From Deinococcus arcticus (lineage in GTDB: Bacteria; Deinococcota; Deinococci; Deinococcales; Deinococcaceae), in contig NZ_PYSV01000001.1 of the NCBI RefSeq assembly GCF_003028415.1, positions 62,001-126,000 on the forward strand: DNA of 64,000 nucleotides, given 5' to 3'. Under the pieces are notes generated by a model, which was given only the letters and a program-made list of their open reading frames with translations, was not told the DNA's origin and searched no databases. This document shows positions 31,762 through 45,007 of this stretch, in pieces; the stretch's first letter is position 1; each line of letters begins with the position of its first letter. The translations under genes were made by a program, and so were the position numbers.

Positions 31762-31911
31762 TTAAGTCGCTCGCTGCCAAGCCCCCGATCAACCGAGCGG
31801 GCTGGAACAGCGGCGCCGCAGAGCGAGTCTCGAAAAATGGACGTTGCGCCGGGCGTGGAGATTTTTCGGTGCTCTCCTGCAAAGTCGTAACGTGAGAGGC
31901 AACGTCCTCAG
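31762..31911. repeat. family D structured repeat, copy D3 with internal insert
   Basis: About 150 bp, bounded by CTTAAGTCGC and CCTCAG. Compared with the 129-bp copies it carries about 20 extra bases near 31799-31820 (GGGCTGGAACAGCGGCGCC). These match a block of family A (GGGCTGGAACAGCGCC at about 61703). Its right end supplies the TGA stop (31908-31910, minus strand) of the next lipoprotein gene. Confidence 0.85.
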
Positions 31912-32288
31912 CTGCTGCCGCTGCTGGAGCTGCCGGCGCGCGAGCTGCTGGTGAAGCCGCCCCGGCTGACTGGCGCCTTGAAGCTGCCGTACGTGCCCTT
32001 CTTGCTGTCGTACGTGAGGCCCGCGCCCGACAGCCCGCCGCTGCTGGTGTAGCCAATGTAGCGGGTGGTGCTGCCCACAATGCGGGCGTAGGGGCCGTAA
32101 TAGCCGCCGCTGCTTTTCTGGCAGGGATTGCGCAGACCCCGGTTCACCATGACGCGGTTGATCGCCAGGCACTCCGCATAGGAGTTGTAGCGAACGCGGC
32201 TGTAGCGGTCCAGATCCAGATCGTCGTCGCAGGCGGCCAGCACAGCAGGCAGTGCGGCCAGCAGGGGAAGGGTGAAGCGCTTTCTCAT
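31908..32288 (-). CDS. second YgiB-like lipoprotein
   Basis: 126 residues with lipobox LAAC (MRKRFTLPLLAALPAVLAAC), then DDDLDLDRYSRVRYNSYAECLAINRVM and two more cysteines. A Gly/Ser/Tyr-rich tail ends APVSRGGFTSSSRAGSSSSGSS. This C-terminal motif is shared with the lipoprotein at 31276-31620, supporting a common origin. A GAGGAA ribosome binding site lies close to the ATG. The last codons and stop overlap repeat D3, which may have altered the C-terminus. Confidence 0.6.
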   Translation of the reverse strand: MRKRFTLPLLAALPAVLAACDDDLDLDRYSRVRYNSYAECLAINRVMVNRGLRNPCQKSSGGYYGPYARIVGSTTRYIGYTSSGGLSGAGLTYDSKKGTYGSFKAPVSRGGFTSSSRAGSSSSGSS

Positions 32289-32308
32289 GTTCCTCAGTAC
32301 GTGAGCGA

Positions 32309-33862
32309 TCATCCAAAAGTTGCAGGCGTGGCAGACCCGGCCCGTGGCCCCCACACGCCCAGAGCCTCCACCTGCTCCAGCACCACCCGCGCCAGTTCGC
32401 GGCCCCCGGTCCGGGCCTGTGCGGCGCTCAGGCCGCCGTAGCCCAGCAGCAGCGCCTGCGGCGCGGGGCCCGCGAATACGTAACTGTCCAGCGTGCTCAC
32501 GTGCAGCCCCCGCGCGGCCAGGGCCCCGGCCAGGGGGCGGGCCTGCAGGCCGCCGTGCAGGTGCAGACACAGGTGCAGCCCGGCCTCAATCCCGCCCAGG
32601 GTGGCGTGGGGCGTCAGGGCCAGCAGTTCATCCGTCAGGGCTGCGCGCACCTGCGCGTGCCAGCGCCGGGCGCGGCGGATATGGCGGTCCACATGACCCC
32701 CTGAGAGCAGCCACGTCAGGGCCTGCTGCACCGGCAGCGGGTGCCCAAAGTCCAGCAGGGTGCGGGCGCGCACCAGCGCGGGGCGCAGGGCCGCTGGCGC
32801 CACGATGAAGCCGGTGCGCACGGCCGGGGTCAGCACCTTGCTCAGGGTGCCCAGGTACAGCACCCGCCCGGCCGCGCCGGTCTGCGCCGCCAGACTGGCC
32901 AGCGTGGGCAGCGGCGGGGCGTCATAGCGGAATTCGCCGTCAAAGTCGTCTTCCACAATCAGGGCGTCGTGGGTGCGGGCCCACTCCAGCAGGGCCAGGC
33001 GCCGGGGCAGGCACATGCGCCCGCCCAGCGGAAACTGATGGCTGGGGGTCACGTAGGCCAGCCGGGCGGGGGGCGTGTGGGGGCCCACGACCAGGCCGTC
33101 CTCGTCCACGGGGCCGGGCAGCAGGGTGTGCCCGGCGTCCAGCAACACCTGCCGCGCGGCGCGGTAGCCCGGATTTTCCAGCAGCACCGCCGAGCCCGGC
33201 GGCAGCAGCGCCCGCACAATCAGGTTCAGGGCGTGCAGGGTGCCGCTGGTCACCAGCACGTCATGCTTGGTGGCGGCCAGGCCACGCTGGCGCCCCACAA
33301 AAGCCGCCAGGGCCGCGCGGAGGTCGCCCTCGCCGGCAGGGTCGCCGTAGTCGCCGCCCACCGGGGTCCGCGCCGCTGCGGCCCACGCCTGCCGCCACAC
33401 CCGGGTGTCCAGGGTGCGCGTGCCGGTCACCCCCAGCCGGAAATTCAGGCCCTCAGGCGGGGCGGCGGCGTCCACCGGCAGGGGCCCGGCCGGCGGCAGC
33501 CACGCAGGCACAGGTGCCGCCGGGGCCACGGGGGCGGGCAGCGCCGGGGTGGCCGGGCGTACCCGGGTGCCGCGCCCCACCTCGGCCTGCAGGGTGCCGT
33601 CGGCCAGCAGTTCGGCGTAGGCGTCTTCCACCACCCCGCGCGTGACCCCCAGGCGCCGGGCCAGCGTGCGGCTGCCCGGCAGCGGCGCCCCCGGCGGCAG
33701 GGTGCCGCTCAGCACCGCGCCGCGCAGCTGCCGCGCCAGTTGCGCGTGCAGGGCGTGCGGGCCGCCCCGGTCCAGCGTCACGGCGAACGGCAGGTCGTCG
33801 GCGCGGGGGGCCAGTGGCCCCCTGCGCTGAGCAGAAACCGGAGCTGGGCTGGGGGCCACCAT
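32309..33862 (-). CDS. MocR/PdxR-type GntR regulator with aminotransferase domain
   Basis: 517 residues. The N-terminal GntR winged helix (LHAQLARQLRGAVLSGTLPPGAPLPGSRTLARRLGVTRGVVEDAYAELLADGTL) is linked to a fold-type I aminotransferase-like domain. That domain has PLP features GGDYGDPAGEGDLRAALAAFVGRQRG, VEDDFDGEFRYD and YLGTLSKVLTPAVRTGFIVAP. MocR proteins sense PLP or amino acids. The ATG at 33862 is 7 bases after a TACACT -10 box and 18 bases from the divergent GNAT gene. The downstream FMN-binding protein of PNPOx type fits a vitamin B6-related role. Confidence 0.9.
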   Translation of the reverse strand: MVAPSPAPVSAQRRGPLAPRADDLPFAVTLDRGGPHALHAQLARQLRGAVLSGTLPPGAPLPGSRTLARRLGVTRGVVEDAYAELLADGTLQAEVGRGTRVRPATPALPAPVAPAAPVPAWLPPAGPLPVDAAAPPEGLNFRLGVTGTRTLDTRVWRQAWAAAARTPVGGDYGDPAGEGDLRAALAAFVGRQRGLAATKHDVLVTSGTLHALNLIVRALLPPGSAVLLENPGYRAARQVLLDAGHTLLPGPVDEDGLVVGPHTPPARLAYVTPSHQFPLGGRMCLPRRLALLEWARTHDALIVEDDFDGEFRYDAPPLPTLASLAAQTGAAGRVLYLGTLSKVLTPAVRTGFIVAPAALRPALVRARTLLDFGHPLPVQQALTWLLSGGHVDRHIRRARRWHAQVRAALTDELLALTPHATLGGIEAGLHLCLHLHGGLQARPLAGALAARGLHVSTLDSYVFAGPAPQALLLGYGGLSAAQARTGGRELARVVLEQVEALGVWGPRAGSATPATFG

Positions 33863-33868
33863 GCCGGC

Positions 33869-33875
33869 TAGTGTA
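33869..33875. promoter_or_regulatory. overlapping divergent -10 boxes
   Basis: The heptamer TAGTGTA reads TAGTGT on the plus strand, 6 bases before the GNAT ATG at 33881. On the minus strand it reads TACACT, 7 bases before the MocR ATG at 33862. Both transcripts would be leaderless, and RNA polymerase could serve only one direction at a time. Confidence 0.6.
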
Positions 33876-33880
33876 CCTCC

Positions 33881-34333
33881 ATGACCGTCCGCACCCTGCG
33901 TTCCATTCCACCGCAAGAGGCGGCCGTGGCCCTCTCGGCCCTGCGTGAGCTGCGGCCCCAGGCGCGGCACACCGCCTCACCTGACGCCCTGCACGCCTTT
34001 CTCACGCTGACCCGCCCCGAGGGCTACCGGCTGGCCGGCGTCTTTGAAGCGGGGCAGGCAGAGGCGGCGGCCGTGGCCGGCTACCGGGTCATGCATCTGC
34101 TGCATGCGGGCCGAACCCTGTACGTGGATGATCTGGTGACCCGGTCCCAGGCGCGTGGGCGTGGCCACGCGGGCGCCCTGCTGGCGTGGCTGGACGCAGA
34201 AGCCCGCCGCCTGGACTGCGCCGAACTGCACCTGGACTCCGGGGTGGGGCCGCAGCGCTTTGCCGCGCACCGCCTGTATCTGAACGCGGGCCTGAACATC
34301 ACCGCGCACCACTTTGCCCGGGCGCTGGCATGA
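33881..34333 (+). CDS. GNAT family N-acetyltransferase
   Basis: 150 residues. The acetyl-CoA motif A is recognisable (YVDDLVTRSQARGRGHAGALLAWLDAEARRLDCAELHLDSG, with the R/QxxGxG/A pattern as RGRGHA). The C-terminal RLYLNAGLNITAHHFAR is typical. The substrate is unknown. It is divergent from the MocR regulator, and the stop overlaps the next start as ATGA, so GNAT, the FMN-binding protein and the EamA transporter form an operon probably governed by MocR. Confidence 0.88.
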   Translation: MTVRTLRSIPPQEAAVALSALRELRPQARHTASPDALHAFLTLTRPEGYRLAGVFEAGQAEAAAVAGYRVMHLLHAGRTLYVDDLVTRSQARGRGHAGALLAWLDAEARRLDCAELHLDSGVGPQRFAAHRLYLNAGLNITAHHFARALA

Positions 34334-34950
34334 CCCACCCCGCCTTTTACGACCCCGCCCAGCGCGATCCCAGTCTGGGGCGCCGCCCACAGAATCGCCG
34401 CGATGACGCCTGGATCGCCGCGCTGCTTTCCCGGGTGCCACTGGGGCGGGTGGCCACCGTGTGGCAGCAGGAGGGTGGCCCGGCGTGGCCGTTCATCACG
34501 CCGCTGGCCTTTGCCTACCGGCCAGAGCGGCACGACCTCGTGTACCACACCAACCTCGTGGGCCGCCTGCGCGCCAACACGGCCCAGGGCCACCCCGCCA
34601 CCTTTGAAGCCTCGGAAATCGGGTGCCTGCTGCCCAGCACCTCGCCGCTGGAACTGGGGGTGCAGTACCGCTCGGTGATTGTGTTCGGCACCGCGCGCCT
34701 TCTGACTGACCCCGCAGAGGCCCGGGACGCCCTGACGGTGCTGAGCGAGCGGGTGTTTCCGGGCCTGCGCATTGGGCAGCACACCCGCCCCATTCTGGAC
34801 AGCGATCTGGCACGCACGGCCGTGTATTCGCTGGCCATTGAGCGCTGGAGCGGCAAGGAAAACTGGGCCGAGACGGCGGCGCAGGAAGAGGGCTGGCCGC
34901 CCCTGCCCGATCACCTCGCCCGGCCCCGCCCGGCAGAGGTGACTCCATGA
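34330..34950 (+). CDS. pyridoxamine 5'-phosphate oxidase-like FMN-binding protein
   Basis: 206 residues with the split-barrel pattern: LLSRVPLGRVATVW, PAWPFITPLAFAYRPERHDLVYHTNLVGRLRANTAQGHPATFEASE, YRSVIVFGTARLLTD, then a C-terminal IERWSGKENWAE found in PNPOx-like and Nim-type proteins. Cofactor FMN or a related flavin is expected. A true PNPO role is uncertain. ATGA overlaps at both ends place it between GNAT and EamA in one operon. Confidence 0.82.
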   Translation: MTHPAFYDPAQRDPSLGRRPQNRRDDAWIAALLSRVPLGRVATVWQQEGGPAWPFITPLAFAYRPERHDLVYHTNLVGRLRANTAQGHPATFEASEIGCLLPSTSPLELGVQYRSVIVFGTARLLTDPAEARDALTVLSERVFPGLRIGQHTRPILDSDLARTAVYSLAIERWSGKENWAETAAQEEGWPPLPDHLARPRPAEVTP

Positions 34951-35822
34951 CCCGCGCCGACGCCCTGCAGATGGGGCTGCTGTCGGCCTTCTGGGGCATC
35001 TCTTTTTTGCTGATCCGCCTGAGTGTGGAGGTTTTTCCGCCCGCCTGGGTGGCGCTGGGCCGCTCGGTGTTTGGCGCGCTGGTGCTCTGGGGCGCGCTGC
35101 GGCTGGGCCGCCACACATGGCCGCCGCTGCGCCTGTGGAAACCGCTGCTGCTGGTGGCGCTGCTGAACAACGTGATTCCCTGGTCGTTTTTCGCCTGGGG
35201 CGAGCAGACGGTCAGCTCGAATATTGCCGCCATCCTGAACGCCACCACGCCGCTGTTCAGTCTGCTCATTGCCCTGGGGGTGCGCGACGCGCAGCTTTCT
35301 GGCCGCGTGGCGCTGGGCGTGCTGCTGGGGCTGGGGGGCGTGGTGCTGACCGTGGGCGGCGGCGTGCAGGGCGGGCACGCCACCCTGTTCGGTGTGGGGC
35401 TCCTGCTGGCGGCCAGCCTGGGCTACGCCGCCGCCACGGCGGTGGCCAAGCGCACCCTCTCGGGCCTGAATCCGGTGGGGCTGGCGCTGTCGCAGCTGAG
35501 CCTCTCGGCGCTGATGCTCTCGCCAGTGGCCCTGGCCGGGCCGCAGCCGGGCGCCGTCACCTGGACGGCGCTGGCAGCGCTGGCGGTCCTGGGCATCTTT
35601 GGCAGTGGTCTGGCCTATCTGCTGTACTACGGCCTGCTCTCGCGCCTGTCGGCCACACAGCTCACGGCGGTCACGTACCTGCTGCCGGTGTGGGGCCTGT
35701 TCTGGGGGGCGCTGGCCGGCGAGGCGGTGGGACTGACCTCGCTGATCGGCGTGGCGGTGGTGCTGGCCGGGCTGCTGCTGCTCAACAGTCCGCGCCGCAC
35801 CCCCCGGGCAGCGGCGGCGTAG
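34947..35822 (+). CDS. EamA/DMT family transporter
   Basis: 291 residues, ten membrane segments in two EamA repeats: ADALQMGLLSAFWGISFLLIRLS, PAWVALGRSVFGALVLWGAL, SFFAWGEQTVSSNIAAILNATTPLFSLLIAL, then the second half with FGSGLAYLLYYGLLSRLSATQLTAVTYLLPVWGLFWGALAGEAV. It is a drug/metabolite exporter by family, often for amino acids or their analogues. It starts inside the previous gene's stop (ATGA). Confidence 0.9.
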   Translation: MTRADALQMGLLSAFWGISFLLIRLSVEVFPPAWVALGRSVFGALVLWGALRLGRHTWPPLRLWKPLLLVALLNNVIPWSFFAWGEQTVSSNIAAILNATTPLFSLLIALGVRDAQLSGRVALGVLLGLGGVVLTVGGGVQGGHATLFGVGLLLAASLGYAAATAVAKRTLSGLNPVGLALSQLSLSALMLSPVALAGPQPGAVTWTALAALAVLGIFGSGLAYLLYYGLLSRLSATQLTAVTYLLPVWGLFWGALAGEAVGLTSLIGVAVVLAGLLLLNSPRRTPRAAAA

Positions 35823-35877
35823 AAGCTGGACCCGGGCGAAGCTGGACACTGGCCCTGCTCAGGGCCGCGTGACCCCC

Positions 35878-35883
35878 TACACT
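35878..35883 (+). promoter_or_regulatory. -10 box of lysJ with a 5' leader
   Basis: TACACT lies about 95 bases before the lysJ ATG. Unlike most genes here, lysJ has a GGAGG ribosome binding site at 35969-35973. The leader can form a GCGCGC...GCGCGC stem. No other -10 box is nearer. Confidence 0.5.
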
Positions 35884-35978
35884 GAACCCAAGAGGCGCGC
35901 GGTGTTCAAGGCGCGCGGACCAGCGCCGACCTGCAGCACTATCCGGGCCCAGGGGCGCACTTTCACGGAGGACCACAC

Positions 35979-37226
<1,248 letters not shown>

Positions 37227-37242
37227 GCGGCCACCCAGAGCG

Positions 37243-37278
37243 GCCCGGGGCGACCGTGTGATCGCCCCGGGCTGTTTT
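37243..37278 (+). terminator. intrinsic terminator of lysJ
   Basis: GCCCGGGGCGA at 37243-37253 pairs perfectly with 37262-37272 (11 bp), followed by TGTTTT. It lies 17 bases after the stop. Confidence 0.9.
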
Positions 37279-37476
37279 CGGTTCGGAGGCTGCCCCGGCA
37301 CCCGCGTCCTGACCGGCAGGAAAGCCACTCCGACCAGGCGCGGCGCCTACCCGTTGCTTCCCCCCTCGCCCTTGCAGCTGTCCAGCCGGGCTGGACTCCG
37401 GGCCCGGTGGCCTTCATGAAGCGCTGAGCCTGTGGTGAACGTGCGGTTTCTGCAATCGCGCGCCCGTGAACTTCCT

Positions 37477-37482
37477 TACACT
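37477..37482 (+). promoter_or_regulatory. -10 box of the VanW gene
   Basis: TACACT followed by 8 bases and the ATG at 37491, so a leaderless or nearly leaderless transcript. Confidence 0.55.
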
Positions 37483-37490
37483 GAACACTG

Positions 37491-39188
<1,698 letters not shown>

Positions 39189-39202
39189 GCGGCGCATGGT
39201 GA

Positions 39203-39238
39203 AGAGGGGCCGCCGGGGTGGTGTGCCCCTCTGATCGT
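39203..39238 (+). terminator. hairpin after the VanW gene
   Basis: AGAGGGGC at 39203-39210 pairs with GCCCCTCT at 39225-39232. It begins 15 bases after the stop and has no U tract. Confidence 0.5.
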
Positions 39239-39412
39239 GGGTGAAGTGGCCAGACGGTAGAGAAAGACCTGTGCGCCGTACTCGACGGCCCCACGGCTGA
39301 ACCCATCCCCCAGAAGCCCACACCCTTGACCCTGCCTGCTTCACACCCCCCGGCTCCCTCACGAACGCCCGTTTGTTCCCCACGCCGGAACGCCCAGGCG
39401 TCTAGACGCACC

Positions 39413-39442
39413 TTGCCTGCTCTTTGCAGGGCCCCCTATGGT
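39413..39442 (+). promoter_or_regulatory. promoter of the ilvBN leader
   Basis: TTGCCT at 39413-39418 and TATGGT at 39437-39442 with an 18-base spacer. The ATG of the leader ORF follows 6 bases later, so the leader RNA would begin at or next to its start codon. Confidence 0.65.
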
Positions 39443-39448
39443 GGAGCC

Positions 39449-39502
39449 ATGAGCGCGAAGATCGTGGCCGTAATTCTTAGCACCGGGGGCGCCCGAGGCT
39501 AG
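39449..39502 (+). CDS. candidate ilv leader peptide (17 residues)
   Basis: The ORF encodes MSAKIVAVILSTGGARG. Residues 5-10 are IVAVIL, so five of six are Ile, Val or Leu, the end products of the downstream operon. It starts 6 bases after a -10 box, without room for a ribosome binding site, and ends about 20 bases before a terminator hairpin. Codons 12-14 (39484-39491) can pair with the terminator's 5' arm. This is the arrangement of a ribosome-mediated attenuator. I infer it from sequence alone. Confidence 0.7.
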   Translation: MSAKIVAVILSTGGARG

Positions 39503-39522
39503 GCAGTTGCACGGCTTCGCAC

Positions 39523-39557
39523 ACCCCCGCCCCAGACCAGGGCGGGGGTTGTTCATT
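39523..39557 (+). terminator. attenuator terminator upstream of ilvB
   Basis: ACCCCCGCCC at 39523-39532 pairs perfectly with GGGCGGGGGT at 39540-39549, a 10-bp stem with a 7-base loop, followed by TGTTCATT. Competing pairing is possible between CGGGGG (39484-39489) or GGGGCG (39486-39491) in the leader ORF and CCCCCG/CGCCCC of the 5' arm. It lies 22 bases before the ilvB ATG. Confidence 0.75.
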
Positions 39558-39578
39558 GCACGACACAGGAGGAAGGGC

Positions 39579-41323
<1,745 letters not shown>

Positions 41324-41327
<4 letters not shown>

Positions 41328-41932
41328 CCCCCGAACAGTCCATTCCTGACCACCTGCTGTCCATCCTGGTGCGCGACGAGCCGCGCGTGCTGACCCGTAT
41401 CACGGCGCTGTTTGGCCGCCGGGGCTACAACATCAAGAGCCTGTCGGTGGGCACCACCGAGCACCCCGGTGTGTCGCGCATGACCATTGTGGTCAGCGGG
41501 GACCGGGGCGTGGTGGAGCAGGCCATCCGCCAGCTGGAAAAGCTGCACGACGTGGTAAAGATCATTGACCACAGCCTGGAAAAGTACGTGGACCGCGAAC
41601 TGGTGCTGGTCAAGGTGGCGATCAACCCCGACACCCGCGTGGAGGTGCGCCAGATCGCCGAGGACTTCCGCAGCCGCATCGTGGACGTGGGCCGCCACGC
41701 CCTGACCTTTGAAGTGACCGGCGACGAGGGCAAGATCACCGCGTTCGTCGAGCAGCTGCGTCCCTTCGGCATTCTGGAAACCATGCGCACCGGCCGCATT
41801 GCCCTGACGCGCGGCAGCAACGCCGATATTCCGGGGCACGTCTACCACAGCGGCGAAACCCAGGCCCTGCACCCCACCCTGCCCGCCGAACCCAGAGAGG
41901 AACGGGCGCGCGAAGTGCCCAACATGTTTTAG
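41324..41932 (+). CDS. ilvN: acetolactate synthase regulatory subunit
   Basis: 202 residues. N-terminal ACT domain: HLLSILVRDEPRVLTRITALFGRRGYNIKSLSVGTTEHPGVSRMTIVVSGD. The second half is an ALS_ss_C-type domain (RELVLVKVAINPDTRVEVRQIAEDFRSRIVDVG, FEVTGDEGKITAFVEQLRPFGILETMRTGRIAL). It binds valine for feedback inhibition of IlvB. Its start overlaps the ilvB stop as ATGA. Confidence 0.97.
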
Positions 41933-41933
41933 T

Positions 41934-42003
41934 GGATGGTTGATCGTTGATGGTTGATGGAAAAAGCCCGTCACTGTCAACGATCACCCTTCGACCATCA
42001 ACA
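41934..42003. repeat. family E hairpin, copy E2
   Basis: TGATCGTTGA at 41941-41950 pairs with TCAACGATCA at 41977-41986, and GTTGATGG units (41947-41960) can pair with CCATCAAC at 41995-42002. It shares the GGTTGATGG / CCATCAACC theme with E1. It lies between ilvN and ilvC and could stabilise RNA or reduce readthrough. Confidence 0.7.
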
Positions 42004-42053
42004 ACTCTAGCCCAGAGCCCCACCCCGCCCCCCTTCTATAGGAGAATCCCCCA

Positions 42054-43064
<1,011 letters not shown>

Positions 43065-43082
43065 GCAGACCTGCCCACCCAG

Positions 43083-43119
43083 GCCCCCCGCCCGCCGTGG
43101 CAGGGGGCTTCCGCTGTTT
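43083..43119 (+). terminator. candidate terminator after ilvC
   Basis: GCCCCC at 43083-43088 pairs with GGGGGC at 43103-43108, followed by TTCCGCTGTTT. It separates ilvC from the SWIM gene. Confidence 0.6.
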
Positions 43120-43124
43120 ATGCT
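43119..43124 (+). promoter_or_regulatory. -10 box of the SWIM gene
   Basis: TATGCT followed by 9 bases and the ATG at 43134, giving a leaderless or very short leader. Confidence 0.4.
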
Positions 43125-43133
43125 GAGCTTCAC

Positions 43134-44891
43134 ATGTTCGAACTCTCGGTGAAGGCGGCGCAGGACCACGTGGGGGCGGGCGAGTGGCGCAAGGGGCGGC
43201 CCTACGTGGCGGGCTTGAGCGCCCTGAGTGCCCAGCCGGATGGCGGCGCCGTGACCCTGAGCGGCTGGGCGCGGGGCCAGGAGCGCTACCGCGTGCAGGC
43301 CAACCTGCAGGGCGGGCAGGTGGCCGGTGCCCACTGTTCCTGCCCGGTGGGGGATGAGGGCGGGTGCAAGCATGTGGCTGCCCTGCTGGCCCGCGCCGCC
43401 GAGGCACCCGGCGACTTCGAGACCCTGCCTGATCTGGACGTGACCCTCTCAGGCATGGGCGCGGCTGACCTGCGCGCGCTGGTGCGCCGATTGCTGCGCC
43501 GCGCGCCAGAGCTGACGCGGCTGGTGGTGGCCGGGGGCACGGGCACCGGGCTGGCCGGGCAGGTGCAGGCCGCCTTCGCGCAAGTTGTGTACGACCCCGA
43601 AGAGGACTGGGAGGGCGAGGGCCCTGACCTGGATGAGGTGTGGACCCTGACCGAGGAGCTGACCCGGTTGAGTGAGACCCCTGGCGCCGAGCCGCAGGCG
43701 GTGCTGAACGCGGCGGTGGCCCTGCTGGACGGCGCCGCCGAGCTGCAGGACGACGACTATGGCGTGGAGCTGCACGATCTGGCTGCCCCGGCCCGCAGCG
43801 CCCTGCTGCGCCTGCTGGCGCGCGACCTCAGCGAGGATGTCCGGTCCTCGGCCCACGACGCGCTGCAGGAGGCCACCGCCGAGTTCGGCTGGAGCGCCGC
43901 CGAACTGGCGCAGGAGGAACAGGCCGGGCTGTTTGCCGCCCTGCCCGCAGAAGACCGCGCCCTGATCCTGGGGTTCCTGCAGGGCCTCACCGACGCCGAG
44001 GGCCGCGACTATCGCCGCCGCGAACTGGCCCGGACCCTGGCCGTGCTGGGCCAGCTGGGCGCGGGCGAGGTCACCCCCGAGGCCGAGATAGCCCTGGCCC
44101 GCGCGGCGGGGGACCGCGAGGGGCTGGTGCGCCTGCTGCTGGCCCAGGGCCGCACCGGGGAGGCGGTGGCCGCCCTCACGGAAGGGTCGCGCCCCGCCGC
44201 CCCGCAGGAGGTGGAAGCTCCGTTCCGTGACTATGGCCTGCTGGACACCCTGGAAACCTACGCCCGCACGAACCTGCGCGTGTATGGCGCGCGGGCGTGG
44301 CTATACGGCCATTACCGCGCTGCGGGCCGCGACCCCGAAGCCCACGCCCTGGCCCTGGACGCCCTGCTGAACGGCACTGGCGATCACCCCGACCTCACCT
44401 CGTTCTTTTTGCCGCGCGATCTGGACTGGCTGGCCTCGTTGAAAGCTGTAAGCCCTGACTGGCCCGCCGACCGCGAGCGCCTGATCGAGCACTGGGCGAA
44501 GAGGGCCGCCAACCTGGGGCGTCTCGTCCTCTTTCTTCTGAACGAGGGGCTGGGCGAACGGGCGCTGAGCGTCCTCAGGCGCCACAAGGCTGACCCGGTG
44601 CGGGTGCTGGGGCCGCACATCGCCACGCGCCTCGCCCTGGCGCTGCCGGCCGAGCAGGCCAAACCGCTGCTGCTGCAGGCCGCCACCGCCCACATTCAGG
44701 GTCGGGGGCGCAAGCATTACGCGGACGCCGCCGGGGCACTGCGCTCGGCGGCGCCGCTGCTGGGCCACGACGAGGTCCGCTCGGCGGCCCGCCTGTTCGT
44801 GCAGGAATATCCCACCCTGCGCGCACTGAAAGAGGAACTGGTCCGGGCAGGGCTCCTGTCGGCCGGCCCCCCTAACGCGCGTTTGCATTAG
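43134..44891 (+). CDS. SWIM zinc finger protein of unknown function
   Basis: 585 residues. The N-terminal SWIM motif is HCSCPVGDEGGCKHVAALL (C68, C70, C78, H80). It is followed by about 480 residues of mostly helical Leu/Ala/Glu-rich sequence resembling HEAT or TPR-like repeats, with no helicase or nuclease motif. SWIM fingers bind DNA or protein and often accompany SWI/SNF ATPases, but none is next to this gene. It sits between ilvC and leuA with its own promoter and no obvious metabolic link. Confidence 0.85.
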   Translation: MFELSVKAAQDHVGAGEWRKGRPYVAGLSALSAQPDGGAVTLSGWARGQERYRVQANLQGGQVAGAHCSCPVGDEGGCKHVAALLARAAEAPGDFETLPDLDVTLSGMGAADLRALVRRLLRRAPELTRLVVAGGTGTGLAGQVQAAFAQVVYDPEEDWEGEGPDLDEVWTLTEELTRLSETPGAEPQAVLNAAVALLDGAAELQDDDYGVELHDLAAPARSALLRLLARDLSEDVRSSAHDALQEATAEFGWSAAELAQEEQAGLFAALPAEDRALILGFLQGLTDAEGRDYRRRELARTLAVLGQLGAGEVTPEAEIALARAAGDREGLVRLLLAQGRTGEAVAALTEGSRPAAPQEVEAPFRDYGLLDTLETYARTNLRVYGARAWLYGHYRAAGRDPEAHALALDALLNGTGDHPDLTSFFLPRDLDWLASLKAVSPDWPADRERLIEHWAKRAANLGRLVLFLLNEGLGERALSVLRRHKADPVRVLGPHIATRLALALPAEQAKPLLLQAATAHIQGRGRKHYADAAGALRSAAPLLGHDEVRSAARLFVQEYPTLRALKEELVRAGLLSAGPPNARLH

Positions 44892-44923
44892 ACAACTGGG
44901 GTGGGGTGCCGCGCCCCGCCCCT

Positions 44924-44929
44924 TACCCT
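44924..44929 (+). promoter_or_regulatory. -10 box of the leuA leader
   Basis: TACCCT followed by 6 bases and the ATG of the leader ORF at 44936. The same TACCCTGAACCC spacer is seen at leaderless serA. Confidence 0.65.
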
Positions 44930-44935
44930 GAACCC

Positions 44936-44980
44936 ATGTTCATGTTCGGCCTGCTTCTTGGCGTTCCTCCGGTGGAGTGA
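44936..44980 (+). CDS. candidate leuA leader peptide (14 residues)
   Basis: The ORF encodes [14 protein letters not shown], with three successive Leu codons CTG-CTT-CTT at 44951-44959. It starts 6 bases after a -10 box and so would be a leaderless ORF. The segment TCCTCCGG (44965-44972), six bases past the Leu codons, is perfectly complementary to CCGGAGGA (45011-45018) in the 5' arm of the downstream terminator. A ribosome stalled at Leu codons would leave this segment free, and one at the stop codon (44978-44980) would cover it. This is classical attenuator geometry. Confidence 0.8.
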   Translation: MFMFGLLLGVPPVE

Positions 44981-45007
44981 ACGGCACGGAGCAGTTGCCC
45001 AACACCG

